64,000 nucleotides of DNA from Sipunculus nudus (GCA_026874595.1 CM049316.1:26643339-26707338), one strand, 5' to 3'. Positions 44,750-56,778 are shown, numbered from the stretch's first letter. Notes: generated from the sequence alone by a model not told the origin. Numbers and translations are program-made.

Positions 44750-46660
44750 AATCAATGTATTAAAGAAAACATACACTCACGTTTCTCTGGAGAGGCGCTC
44801 ACATATTGGCAATAATGATCATAAAAGTTCGAAACTAATCACAGAAACAACCACAAAGTCCGTTAACCACAGTACACAGGTTGTCCCTTGTTTACACTTC
44901 TCCTGATCACATGACGCATGTGACATCGGAATGTTGCGCTGCCCGGCTTACCGTTTGTTCGCGCTGTGTTCACACTAAAATCAGTCCACTTTTGATATAT
45001 TGAGCTCTGACCACCAATTAATTAATAGTCCCTCGTTGGAATACTGGTATAACTCTAAAGACACAGTTCACGCAGTACTCACTAATTAGCGCACAGACGA
45101 TTCTATTTTGACTGAGAGTCAATGTCTTTCACAGCTGATAATGTTGAAATTATACTCTCGGTCTGAAGCGCTTACAACAAGTGTAAATTCGCCAGATTAC
45201 CAGTCGGCAAAATGTGATACTCGCTCTGAAGTCCGTGACAGAGATATCACCGTGGCCCTTTTCAGAAACCGACAATCTACGCTTATAGACATCATCTCTC
45301 AGCTATCTTGACTCTTGATGATCGCGGACCTGCCCCTAGAGTGCAGATTTATTCATGCGACACGAGCTGACATCACAGGTCCTGACCGTCTTCTGGCCAG
45401 TCACCACTTTCTATTATGCCGACTGCCAATTATTACATGAATCTGAATATAGACATGCACGCCTCCGAGTCCAGATATAAAACCCTGAGAAGCCCATGCA
45501 ACTAACCAGGTGCACATCCTTTGAAGACTACAATGAACAATCTTTACTATAGAGGCTGCCAAACAGAGACGACTCCCACGGAATTAAACTGTCCTGAAAT
45601 TAACATAAAACAAGACACGTGCGCTCTCTAACCAAACATATATGGTACTTAATACAAATGTACAGTAAATTATCAAAACAATGATGTGGTTACACTCCCT
45701 ACTAGAACATGCAATACAAAACCTAAGTCCAAGTGCTCTGGTGACACCTCCTCTGCATAGATAAGTCGAGGTATTAATATTTTAGCCTTCCATCACGTTA
45801 ATAAAATCAACTTGCATTTACTTGCATTGCACTATGACATTACATTATATTATATATTATATATTATATCACTATATTCATTTTTACTATTTTTACATTC
45901 ATTTATATTCAAATATGAATCCTGTTCCGTCCTATTACAATACATTTTCAATATTGTTTAATTTTTTTTTTCTTAAAGATTTTGCTTTTTTTTAATATTC
46001 CTGGTTAGTATATTAACAGGTCTCGGCAACATCAATAAACGATGAAACAAGGTCTATAAACTTGTATTCAGTACGATATACGCATATATTTTGAGAAACG
46101 GAACTGTTTTTCCTTTACGAACGTGTTACAGTAACTGCATGACACAGACACAGATGAGGCGCAAATATTATATCCGCGTGCAGCAAACAACCCAAGATGT
46201 TGCATAAGACAGTTCACTGAAGGTCGGCCGATAGTTAAAACGCGCGGTCACCCCGTGCAGAGGTCGAGCTCTCGTGTCGATAAAGGCACGTCGTCTCTTC
46301 AGTGGACTCGAGTTGTTGTAACTGTGAGATATCCGTGCACCATGCACCATGTTGCACTGTCATACTATTTCATGCAGCTGCAGCAATAATGGTAGGCCTG
46401 ATATACGACAGGTAACTGATGCATTGTATACAACACGTGGGCCTTTAAGGACTAGACCGAGATTTTAATGTCCTTGCTGTATGCTTACTGAGCCTGAGGC
46501 AAATCAGCTGATACGGACGTGTAGTACCCGGGTGAAATATTGACTTCAGACTAACAAGAGCTTCTATTATTTGGTTCACATTGTCGGCACTTCGGTCCTT
46601 GGGTGTTGTTCAGGGGAATGAGACTGCACTTTCTAGGTCCAGGTAAGACACGAAAGTGCG
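44750..46660. other. Non-coding stretch
   Basis: No gene recognised. The part at 44930-45420 is less AT-rich. Open frames on both strands (45108-45311, 46168-46350) have no family resemblance. Confidence 0.4.
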
Positions 46661-46684
46661 TTCATCTGTGTGTGGATGGTGCTT

Positions 46685-46752
46685 TGTATATAAATATATA
46701 CAGGTATATATATAAATATTTTTATATGTACATATATTTTATATATATATAG
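46685..46752. repeat. Degenerate TATA simple sequence
   Basis: About 65 bp of TATA/TATAAATA variants. Confidence 0.8.
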
Positions 46753-46984
46753 GCCTTTATATAATACTAACCCGATAACTTGTCTTGCCTACTTATGCCT
46801 TTTTTTATGGGCCCTAATTACTGCTAATCTATGACTGATGCCCGTTTGGGCTTTCCAGTGGACCATGGCATGGGCCTGTGATTACATATAACATGTACTT
46901 AACAGATATGATACAACTGCACAATTGCTAATTAATCAGGCTGCTAAGAGTTTCACACATCATTATGTCTCTCTGAAAGCAGAT

Positions 46985-47600
46985 GTCATTAATTTTTTGC
47001 TCAACTGACTATAGTCCATTCCACAACCCATGTCCACCTAATTTTTCGCTATTTTCTCTACATAAGACAAACTTGCCAAACAAAATTTGAACCATGGCAT
47101 GAAGAAGCAAATGCGTAATGGTTGGTACCTTACCCACTCAAGATATAAATATTAACTACTTTATGGCCTGGTTAACATGTCTCATATATATTCGTGGTTC
47201 ATGGCATCCCTAATAAGTGGCCATTGTTTATCCTCCTTGGATATGTATTGGAAGTAATATGACATAACAGTGAGGTGCCTGAACACAGAAAAGACAAGTC
47301 TCACTGTTAAAAGAGGCTGGCAGCTCTATCTTAATCATTGGTCCCATGAATGTTGGTGTCTCTTTAGTACGTCACGTCTATTATGACGTCATCACTATTC
47401 CCTGATGTGCCCAGTTCACAGATTAGTGGCAAGATGTCACTACAAAATGGACTATTCACTCATTAAATGGTTTAAAATTGTTTACAAGAAAATGACATAA
47501 GTTAGGCTATTATTCCCATAATAGTTAATAGATATATAGATATTTCTCTATGTATTTCCTATGTACATGCCAGAAATTAGGTCAGTATTTTATAAATTGT
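46985..47600 (+). repeat. Fragments of family A-related elements
   Basis: TTTTTGCTCAACTGACTATAGT near 46995 resembles the family A 5' end, and 47540-47590 matches the 541-3061 monomer on the opposite strand (CTATGTACATGCCAGAAATT). A TGACGTCA lies at about 47384. Decayed. Confidence 0.4.
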
Positions 47601-47704
47601 TCAGAAGTCAGCCGGATTGGTAGATGATAGGATGCTGTCAGCCGATTAAAAAAAAAAATCTGGCAGGAAATATCCACTGCAAAAAACCTTGACCTTGTCA
47701 CAGC

Positions 47705-47905
47705 GTGCACAGCTGTTATCCAAACATTAAAGCGGCATGAACTCGAGTTGAGCGACAGAACCATTGCGGTTGATGAGTTAAAGAGCCTTGCCGGTATTAA
47801 TAACGTATATAACTGGTCCTCGTGGACAAATCACAATTGACAGGCCATGCAGAACTGTTATCCGAACATTCTAGCGACATGACTTCGAGTTAAGTGATAG
47901 CAATA
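47705..47905 (+). repeat. Diverged ~141-bp tandem duplication
   Basis: CAGCTGTTATCCAAACATTA near 47709 recurs as GAACTGTTATCCGAACATTC near 47850, followed in both by a GACATGA-like and TTCGAGTT-like block. Confidence 0.6.
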
Positions 47906-48317
47906 ATAGCTGAGGACCAACAAAACACCTCGACACATCAGGTTTTTTCGACACATGCAAGTTCGACACAAAAGGAGTTAAATTAGTAAGGTTTTAACTG
48001 TTTTTTGCAGGGACTCAAGATTTGACTTTGACACGTTGGAATTCCGCTTTACCCAGTTCCACACAACAAGGTTTCCCTGTAAATGTTATTCTGCATTGCA
48101 AATGTATAAGCTATAAACTTGAAAAAAAAATGGTATAATAAATATTTAAAACAAAATGATCTAATGCAATCTTTTCTCCATAATTTCATGCCTCAGCAGA
48201 ACATGAATGTGATCATGCAGCTTTGTTTGTCAACCTGTCTGTCTTTTCATTGTTACTGGGGATATTTGTTATATTGCAACTGCATTTAATTTATAAAACA
48301 AAATAATAGGTAAAATA

Positions 48318-48500
48318 AAAATTAAGGATCTAATTGAACAACTGTGTCAACTGCTGAACTTTCAAGAACTTATGTTAGAGCCAACCAATGATCATGGTAA
48401 TAGTATAGATCTTATTATTACAGAATGCTCACATACTTCAGTGTCAATATTAGAAAACACATGGTCAGATCATAAAATATTATTTGCAACATTTCCTTAA
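48318..48500 (+). pseudogene. LINE endonuclease fragment
   Basis: A single open frame reads DLIEQLCQLLNFQELMLEPT, then GNSIDLIITEC and TWSDHKILFATFP before a stop. This is the C-terminal part of the APE-type endonuclease of CR1/L2/jockey LINEs, with the characteristic PT...DLI and SDH blocks (the SDH histidine is a catalytic-site residue). No RT follows. It could belong to the same family as the LINE at 27-41 kb, which lacks this domain. Confidence 0.75.
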
Positions 48501-48763
48501 TCATCGATTTAGACCACCCATGGCCTGTATAACCTTTTCCTCTCAGATTTAATTTCCATTTATTATTATTTTATATTTTTACCTTTAAGGTCAACTACTG
48601 CTGAGCACCATGATCCATATGTCCTATGGTATACATATATGCTACTGTTCATATATGTGAAGTTAGGCGAGAGCTAGGCCAAGCTGGGTCTTGATTATGA
48701 GCAGGAGTATTACAACAAAAAAGCTGATAGACCTTTAGGCAGGGCATGTGGGTCAAATCAGTT

Positions 48764-49192
48764 ACTGTGGTTGACTTCATATTCGTGAGGCTGAAATTTC
48801 GCGATTTTTCAATTTTTAATGTTTCGTGAGGGTTTCATTATCGCGATCTCACCAGAACCCAAATATTTGGTAAAGCCATACCTATGTGTGTTATAAAATG
48901 AGAATAAGTCATGAGTTTGTGATATTTTTATCATATAACGATGGGCCCGAACACAAAGCACAGGTAGTTAAGTTCAAATTAAGGGGAACGTTTTCCCTAT
49001 ACCTGCATGGATGTAACTTATTATAACAATTCTCATTGTTCTAATCTATTCACATACAAATATTGGCTACATTAAATAAGAAGGACGTAATCCATTGGCC
49101 AATTATTCCCGAGGGTTTCATTTTCGCGATTATTTTCCATTCGCGAATATCGCAAAATTAAAACCCTCCGAAACAAAAAGGCAACAACAGTA
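48764..49192 (+). mobile_element. MITE-like family G, copy G1
   Basis: Terminal segments are inverted: TACTGTGGTTGACTTCATAT at the left and AAAAAGGCAACAACAGTATA at the right, with CGCGA-rich inner arms (TTTCGCGATTTTT; TTCGCGAATATCGC). The interior has GTTTCATTTTCGCGA twice. No coding capacity. Confidence 0.55.
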
Positions 49193-49630
49193 TATCTAGT
49201 CCAGTGAAATGTTATGCATCACATAAAATTTCACTTGGCCTGTATCAATCATAGCATTTGCTGAGCTTCGCCTCACCATGCCATGCCTGACCCACACCTC
49301 TTTAAACCTATGTGATGCATAACATGTCACTGGGCTACAACTAATACTAACTCCAATTTTTATGGAGACCTTTTGACATATCATGTGTGTGTGATGTTTA
49401 GAATTTAAGTATGGATCTAGTACCACTCCTGTTCTCCAAAATACTTAAATTCCTGTCCTCTTTCAGCTTGTGTTCCATCAGTTATAATATTAATACTTTC
49501 AAAGAGAAATGAGAATGTGAGAATAAGAAATAACTCAGGTTCAAGCTATATTGTCAGTACTAATTGGTCATAGTCATGATTTTTACTATTATATAGCCTA
49601 TAGTTAAACTCTGCCATGTCAAACCACCCA

Positions 49631-49968
49631 TAAGGCCAAAAAAAATAAGGTTTGGTTTTTAGAAATCAATGTGGGTGGGCAGTTTTTTATTTTTAATTTT
49701 TTTTTGTATGTTTCGAAATAAATGTCCTGTGATACTGAAAAGCATGATAATAACAGATTTATTTTTGCTAAAGAAGTACAAGCACTACATAACAAAGGAA
49801 ATTATATCAAAATTGTATGATTTTATCTTCTTGAAAGAAATGTCCCAGTGGCTGGAGCTCGAAATTGGTAAGTTTCTATTGATAACCAAAATAAAAATTT
49901 TTGATGCGGTGGTGAAAAATTTATGCGGCGGTGCCTGGGAACAATACCTTTTCTTTTTTTGGCCTGAC
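49631..49968 (+). mobile_element. MITE-like family E, copy E1
   Basis: Ends are inverted: AAGGCCAAAAAAAATAAGG at the left, TTTTCTTTTTTTGGCCT at the right. The interior includes GAAATTGGTAAGTTTCTATT and AAAATTTTTGATGCGG, matched on the opposite strand by the copy at 60430. Both copies hold a related open frame (see findings). Confidence 0.65.
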
Positions 49969-50064
49969 TTATTTGAACTTGATAAACCCAGTTCCTCGCC
50001 AACAGACAGAAATCTGTCTGTTAGACAGTTGATAACATGGACCCCTGATTAATATAAATATATA

Positions 50065-50420
50065 TATATCTGGTCAAATTTAAGAATAGGCCAGCCCAAA
50101 TTAAAATTTTGATTAATATATATATATATCAAGGCCCAGATTAGACTCTGATCAAATTTAAGACCAGCCCAAATTAAAATTTTGATTTGGGACCAGCCAA
50201 GATCAAAATTTTAATCTGGGCCAGACCAGTTTTAATCAGGACCAGCCGGCCCAGCCGAGATTAAAATTTTGATCTGGGCCGGTCAAGATGACAATCCTGT
50301 GGTGAAGACTTCAGGAAATGAGATCTGGTCTGGACTGATTTAAAACTGGGCCAGCCCAGATTAGAATTCTGATCTGGGTTGGTCCAGATTACAATCCTGT
50401 GGATTAACCTCAACCAGATG
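50065..50420. repeat. Palindrome array centred on AAAATTTT
   Basis: CCCAAATTAAAATTTTGATT (50095), CAAATTAAAATTTTGATTTG (50169), AAGATCAAAATTTTAATCTG (50199), GAGATTAAAATTTTGATCTG (50259) and CAGATTAGAATTCTGATCTG (50360) are near-perfect palindromes joined by GGGCCAG/CCAGCC linkers. Each could form a hairpin. Confidence 0.8.
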
Positions 50421-50429
50421 ATAATCTGG

Positions 50430-51790
50430 GCCTTGAAATATACATAGTAGAAGGGAGAGTGCACTGAACATGTGTGTCCTGTATTCATTAAAAAAATTAT
50501 ATCTGGGTTCTTTGTGGGTGCCTGTTAAACCAAAAGTATGGTCTGGAACACAGGATTTGCTCTGCTGTGTGTCCAGTTTGTGCAGCCACCAACAGCCTGC
50601 CTGTAAAGAGTAGGAACTCAACACATATTACCTGAATCAAGCTTGAGTAGTAATGAGTACTCATTACCATGGTGATAATCTATAAAGGTATATATAATCT
50701 ATAAAGGTATAAATAAATATTTAATTGGAATAAAAATTGAATTTGTTTAGTTTTAATTTTTAAAGCTGTTTTGTGTATCGAAGTATGACTATTCTGCATG
50801 CAATAAAGGGAATGTGCCATTGCACTGTAAAATGTAAGCAAGGCCTACCTATATCTTTGGGTAAGAATCAACTTAAATATGTAAATTTTAAGGCTTGGCC
50901 GAGAATGTGTAGAGATTGTACTCTGTATGATGCCTGTTTCACTGATATAGGTTAGAACACTTGGTCACCATTTGTATAGGAAAAGCTCTTAAGATTCTCA
51001 AGTGCATGCATAAAATATTAAACTTGTGTCCAGACTGCCACAGATTAATGTGACAGCTATATGCACAAAGGTACATGTTTATTTGTCATATATTAATGTT
51101 TATTTATTAGACAGCTTGCATTTGTCCTCTGTAAGGTGTGCGAAAAAGGTGGTTGCACTTGCTTACATTGGATAGCTATAACACATTTTTAGGATCAAAA
51201 AGTTTGATGTCAGTGGATCTTCAAAGGAACTCCCATTTGTGTGAGGCTATGCATGTAAAACTTTCTTTGATGTATTATATAATTATCTCAGAAAGAAGAC
51301 AGTAAGTTTTGGTGATGCAAGTAATGTTTTTTCCCATGCTAAGAGGAATTAACAGGCTTAGATTATAACATTAATTAGAAGATAATTAATTCATAAGTAT
51401 TTCCCATTCTGGGATGGTTACTGATTGAATTAAAAAAAGTCATACCGGTATTCATAGTACTGATGATTATGCATTTGAGGGTAGGAAAGTTTCTTACTTG
51501 AGACCAAGATAGCCTGTTTTATGACATGATGTCAGTCAAGGCTTGCATGGTCACACTGAATGCTGTGGTACATGACAAAAAATGTTGAGTACATTCAAAC
51601 ACACTAGGCTGTCCCCAAGAATTTTATAATCTCACCATGTATCCTAACTGGCCCATGCATCCAAGCATTAATTTTTGTAAAACACGCCTTACTCACAGAG
51701 GCTATATCTACTTAGATACAAGTCATAAGTTACTGACTGAACCAGTGATTAGTGAGGTGCAGTAGGATTAATTTTAACTTTAAAATATAC
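50430..51790. other. Non-coding stretch
   Basis: No gene or clear repeat recognised. Confidence 0.45.
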
Positions 51791-51799
51791 TGTACTAGA

Positions 51800-51910
51800 T
51801 TTTATAGTTTTTGATGCAATCGTGAAAATTGTACCCTCGTGAAATGTTCAAAATGAAGAAATAAAAAAATTATAGCCTCGCGAATATGAAGCCAACCACA
51901 GTATACAGTA
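51800..51910 (-). mobile_element. Family G fragment, copy G3
   Basis: On the minus strand it reads TACTGTGGTTGGCTTCATAT then CGCGAGGC, matching the left part of G1. The rest is missing. Confidence 0.5.
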
Positions 51911-52074
51911 TGCATGTGGTGAATTAAGATGTACTATACCCTGATGTGCAGCAAGTGAACCATTGCAGGTACTGTTGTTCATTGGTCATTGATTTGGATC
52001 ATATTATCTTATTTATTCAGTATAAATGCACAGGAAGCATCAAATTAATATGAAAGCAAAGAATAATATTAGAA

Positions 52075-52330
52075 CTGGCTTGTGTGGCTTGGTGGTTGAG
52101 CACAGGACTCAAAGCTAGGATCTCAGCTGAAGTGGTGGGATTTTTCATGATCGGCCCCCACCCATGGTGAGTACTCTGCAGACGTTATGGGAAGGCAATG
52201 CCCAAAGGCCATGTTTAACTCGCAAACAAGAGCAAGTTTTGGGGGTTAATCAGTGGTATGACCCAGAAATGGAAGTGTAGTCACCTGGCCTGGTTAACAC
52301 CAGAATATAAAATGAGAGCAAGCGTGTTAT
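52075..52330 (+). mobile_element. Possible tRNA-derived SINE
   Basis: TGGCTTGGTGGTTGAGCAC near 52086 resembles a polymerase III A box with flanking tRNA-like sequence. A B box is not clear. The element shows no internal repeats. Low support. Confidence 0.25.
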
Positions 52331-53019
52331 ACTTCTCTGTCACATAGTCTGTATCCATTTCTGCAGGTGTACATATACTCAAGAGTTATGCTAGCATTAA
52401 AAATTGGAGGAAGTTAACTTAGAAAAAAAGAATTAATAAATATAAGATAATGGTGCTAACAACATTTGCAGGACAGCCTTATTGTCAAGAGGAATAAAAA
52501 CTATGTAGTTATCAATTTTTAAGTATTATTTTACAAAATAATGTGATCTCTTTTCTGCATGCTAGGATAGTTCAAGTAACTTTCACACACAACTTCAGTT
52601 AACTGCCCTAACTTATTGATCCCAAGTTCTGTATAATTGATATTTTAAAACAGCTGTACATCATGTTTGTGTTAAAAGGTTATTCAACACACCTAGGCCA
52701 GAAAGAGGACCAGAGTATTTATATCATTTATCCCTTACTCATCCAGACTGCTAGTTTCGCTACTGACACAGAGATACAATAAACACTTCATTTTATCAAT
52801 TTATCAATAGTTGCTGATACACTGTGTGTGTAGCATGGCTCAGGCAACCTTTACCCATTATAAGATGTACATTATGTGTAACACAGGGACTTGACACATT
52901 TACTGAATACTATCTTCTCCGCTGGGTTTGTCCTCATATCTGACGCAATTTAGCTTGGATGACTCATAGTATTCTGAGCTATAGCAATCACTCTTTGGCC
53001 TTGATAAATGTCCTTGGAA

Positions 53020-54800
53020 ACATAAAATTAGGTCACCATGACCTGTATACTGGGAGCTATAGGAAAAAAACATGAATTGAGCACCCTGAAAGTCAAATGG
53101 GTTCAAATTTTATCCTTTAGACAAAGAATCTTCTAACGCAACATCCAGGGAGTTTCTGGGCAAATTTTCTCAGAAACCTTAAACCAGGTCAAGATGACCT
53201 ATATTCTGCAAGTAACTGGACAGAAACATGACTTTAATGAAATCAGGTCACCATGACCTATATTCTGTGATCTATAGGAAAAAACATGTATTGAGCACCC
53301 TGACAGTTAGATAGGGCAGAAATTGTATGCATTGAACCTAGAAATTTCTAACAGTACATCCTGGGAGTTCCTTGACATATCTCCTCAGAAACCTGAAATA
53401 AGGTCATGATGACCTATATTCTGCGAGCTAATGGCCGTAAAAAACATGATTTAGAGCACCCAGAGGGTCAGCCAGGGCACGACTTGTATCCATTTGGCCT
53501 ATACAATCTTCTGATGTGGGGAGGTCCTGGGTAAATGTCCCTTGAATAATGTAAAAAGGGCACTGGGACCTATATTCTGTGAGCAATTTGCAAAAATTAG
53601 ATTATGGGCACCTAAACAGTCAGGCATGGCACAGAATTATCTGTTGGACCTATAACCTTCTAATATTATATCCAGGGAGTTTATGTACAAATTTTCTCAT
53701 AAATCTTAAATCAGGTCATGATGACATATATTCTGTAACTGGCCAAAAAAACATGGCTTTAATTAAATTAGGTCACTGTGACCTATATTCTGCTAGATAT
53801 TGGAAAAAAACATGAATTGAGCACAATGGTGCACACACTGAATCTGTTAGACCTAGATTCTTCTAATGAAATATCTAGGGAAGTCTTGGGCAAATTTTCT
53901 TGGTAACCAGAAATTAGGTCATGATGACCTATGTCCTGTGAGGGACTGGCCAAACACATAATTTTTAACAACAGACAGTCAGAAAAGACACAAATTGTAA
54001 CTATTAGGCCTAGAATCTTATAACAAAACATCAAAGGAGGTTCTGGGCAAATCTCCTTTAAAACCTGAACAAAGGTCATGGTGACCTATCTTCGACAAGC
54101 ATCTGGCCAAAAATATGAATATGAACATGTAGAGAGTCAGGCATGGCACCAAACTTTACCGTTGGACCTATAACCTTCTAATATTATATCCAGGGAGTTT
54201 ATGTACAAATTTTCTAATAAATCTTAAATCAGGTCATGATGACATATATTCTGTAACTGGCCAAAAAAAACATGGCTTTAATTAAATTAGGTCACTGTGA
54301 CCTTTATTCTTCTAGATATCGGAAAAAAATGAATTGAGCACCTTCGAAGTCCATTGTGCACACACTGAATCTGTTAGACCTTGATTCTTCTAATGAAATA
54401 TCTAGGGAAGTCTTGGGCAAATTTTCTTGGTAACCAGAAATTAGGTCATGATGACCTATGTCCTGTGAGGGACTGGCCAAACACATAATTTTTAACAACA
54501 GACAGTCAGACAAGACACAAATTGTAACTATTAGGCCTAGAATCTTATAACAAAACATCAAAGGAGGCTCTGGGCAAATCTCCTTTAAAACCTGAACAAA
54601 GGTCATGGTGACCTATCTTCGACAAGCATCTGGCCAAAAATATGAATATGAACATGTAGAGAGTCAGGCATGGCACCAAACTTTACCGTTGGGCCTAGAA
54701 CCTTCTAATATGACATCCTTGGGGTCCTTGGCAAGTCATCTTTGGATCCTGAAATTAGGTCACTGTGACCTATTTTCTCTGAGCTATTAGCTGAAACCTA
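53020..54800 (+). repeat. Tandem array (family D) with AGGTCAnnnTGACCT dyads
   Basis: Units of about 157 bp, often with an extra dyad 58-59 bp away. Exact AGGTCAnnnTGACCT starts at 53030, 53186, 53245, 53401, 53770, 53916, 54073, 54289, 54443, 54600 and 54757; one-mismatch versions (TGACAT) start at 53712 and 54231. Other shared blocks are TTCTAA-x-ATATCCAGGGAG and TTGGGCAAATTTTCT. It lies 1.4-3.2 kb upstream of the first SLC16 coding exon. The open frames inside it are repeat by-products. Confidence 0.9.
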
Positions 54801-54845
54801 ATTTTGAGCACCCAGAAAATCAGACAGGTCACAAATTTTAAACTG

Positions 54846-55060
54846 ATGGTGGCTTCTCCACTTGCAACCCTGGGTTCAATTCCCAGTGTGGCTATGAGAG
54901 TGGGTTGTAGTGGCCCGTCCAAGAAGGATGGTTTTCTCCAGGTACTCCAGTTTCCTCCACCTTTACCAACTACAGAGCACTAATATCCGAGCCTTGGAAA
55001 AGGCCTTGTATTAGTTATTATAACTAGTTGTACAATCCATGTAAAATAATAAAGTTGACA
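54846..55060 (+). mobile_element. tRNA-derived SINE-like element, copy 2
   Basis: The B-box-like GGGTTCAATTCCC is at 54872-54884. The body shares TTTCTCCAGGTACTCCAGTT, TTTCCTCCACCTTTA and ATATCCGAGC with copy 1 at 44450. Copy 1 and 2 differ at many positions, so they are old. Confidence 0.55.
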
Positions 55061-55419
55061 TTTATTTGAAATGTAGAAACTTCCTTATGCATCAGTTTGT
55101 TAATCAAGGTTTAGTACTACCAGGTAGAGTGGAGAATTCAATTTAAAAACTGGAAAAGATTAAATATTGACCATGGAGACTGATGGAGTCAAGTCAGTGT
55201 GGATTAAAAATGAGTGATTTCTGTCTCGTCAGCATTTAACTGCTACTTATATGTGAAACAGTTTTACAGCATCTTTACCAGCATGTACTAAATGTAACCA
55301 TAAATTGTATTTTTTTACTTTTAATATTTGAAACTCATACCCCTTATGTAAGTAATAGTTCTGTACAATTACTGATGTGTAAGACATGTACCCCTGTATT
55401 AATTACCTGGTTTACAGTG

Positions 55420-55636
55420 GTTTGACTTATCCACCTGAAATTTTGCATATGTATACATCTTGGTAAGCTTGTTCTTTCAAATAACAGTGTGTACTATCAT
55501 GTTTATTTGGCACACATTCATGCTTATATGCAACAAATCTCACTCTTTTTCCCCCTTGCCACTCAATCCATGCCTCGCTTCACCCATCCCACTCTGATTT
55601 TGGCGGATACATGTCGACTACCCATATTCTACTTTT
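55420..55636 (-). mobile_element. Family B fragment, copy B5
   Basis: On the minus strand it begins AGAATATGGGTAGTCGACAT, continues with GTATCCGCCAAAATCAGAG and runs to the first CACATGCAAAATTTCAGG-like block near 55440. Only the 5' part of the family is present; the tandem array and hairpin end are missing. Confidence 0.7.
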
Positions 55637-56216
55637 CAATCTGGTATTTCCATGGAATTTTGAACTTTGCTAATCGCGAAGTTTTCCTATTTCAAATGTT
55701 TGCATATCTGTTACCTTTTATCTCATGAACTGTTGCACCAGTAATTATCAAATTATCCAGACATATTGATCACATGAATGAAGTGCTTATGATCTGCAGG
55801 TGGCATGACCTCTGTTTAATAGCTTTCTTTGTTCCAAAATGGTCTTTCCCATTTTCCTTCAGATAGTAATTCTCTTGCTGTTTCAAGTCTTTAATTCTGA
55901 TGGAGTTCCAAGATCCTTAGTCAGAGAGTCTTTTCCATGCTTAATTTCATGATAATATTTTGATTGAAATAATTGAAATAATATAATATTGAAACCAAAA
56001 TAATTTGTTTGTAATCAGTGTTAAAGTTAAAGTAGGGGAAAATATTTATAAGGTGAACTTTACTGTTCAAATAGGAAATCAAAATGACCAGATTATCATA
56101 AATTTAACTTTTATTTAAGTCAGATTGCAGTCTAAGATTATTCCTGAAATTCATGAAAGGAGCATGTCCACAGAGATTTTGTTTCATTATTACTGAAATG
56201 TGGCTTTCAGATTACC

Positions 56217-56225
56217 ATGCTGTGA
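56217..56225 (+). other. Minimal upstream ORF before SLC16 start
   Basis: ATGCTGTGA, a two-codon ORF, lies 13 bases before the main ATG. A possible acceptor (TGGCTTTCAG) ends at 56210, so these bases may be the last part of a 5' UTR exon. Confidence 0.3.
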
Positions 56226-56237
56226 AGTATAGCCACG

Positions 56238-56454
56238 ATGGGTGAAGATCAGGGTAAGATACAAAAGACGGCAGCCCCGGATGGAGGTTACGGCTGGGTG
56301 GTCTTGCTTGCCAGTCTCTTCACGTTCATGTGTTTCTCAGGGACGTTCGCTTCATATGGTATCTTCCTGCCAGAGTTCTTAGAGACATTTCACTGCACAA
56401 AGGCTGAAGTTGCGGTGATCACAGCCCTCTCAGGTGGTGCTAGTGGCGTGTCAG
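56238..56454 (+). CDS. SLC16/monocarboxylate transporter-like, coding exon 1
   Basis: SLC16 proteins are 12-helix plasma-membrane carriers of the major facilitator superfamily. Many move lactate, pyruvate and other monocarboxylates with protons, others move amino acids or thyroid hormone, so the substrate is not fixed here. The exon encodes residues 1-72. The family signature before helix 1 is clear: APDGGYGWVV (residues 13-22). Helix 1 (about 20-42) follows, then SYGIFLPEFLETF, another family hallmark, and the start of helix 2. ATG is in good context (CACGATGG). The exon ends at TCAG|GTGAGA in phase 1 and joins in frame with 60932. Confidence 0.92.
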
Positions 56455-56778
56455 GTGAGATTCCCAGAAGGACTTCCTTGGATAAGATTTACATTGTCTC
56501 AGTTTTAGGTAGACAATATAGGTACACAGACAGTTATAAATGTTTTTTGCCAAATTGTGTTGTCTTTTGTCGCATGTAAATGATAATATAAAATCTTTTT
56601 CATTTACACAACAATCAATATTCTTATATAGGAGCTCAGTTCTGGTTATTAATTTCTTTACAGAATGCAAAACTTTTTCATTTCCCAGCAGTTGCTTGAA
56701 TGGCAAAAAATGTAGCTTAGGTGTTAGCTGTTGCATCTAGAAAATTGGGGCTCATACCCAGACTATATAGACTTTATA

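Noticed and set aside
53783-54606. Two similar 100-codon minus-strand frames as a duplicated gene
   Set aside because: They fall in the family D tandem array and were copied by the ~520-bp duplication; the peptide is repeat sequence.
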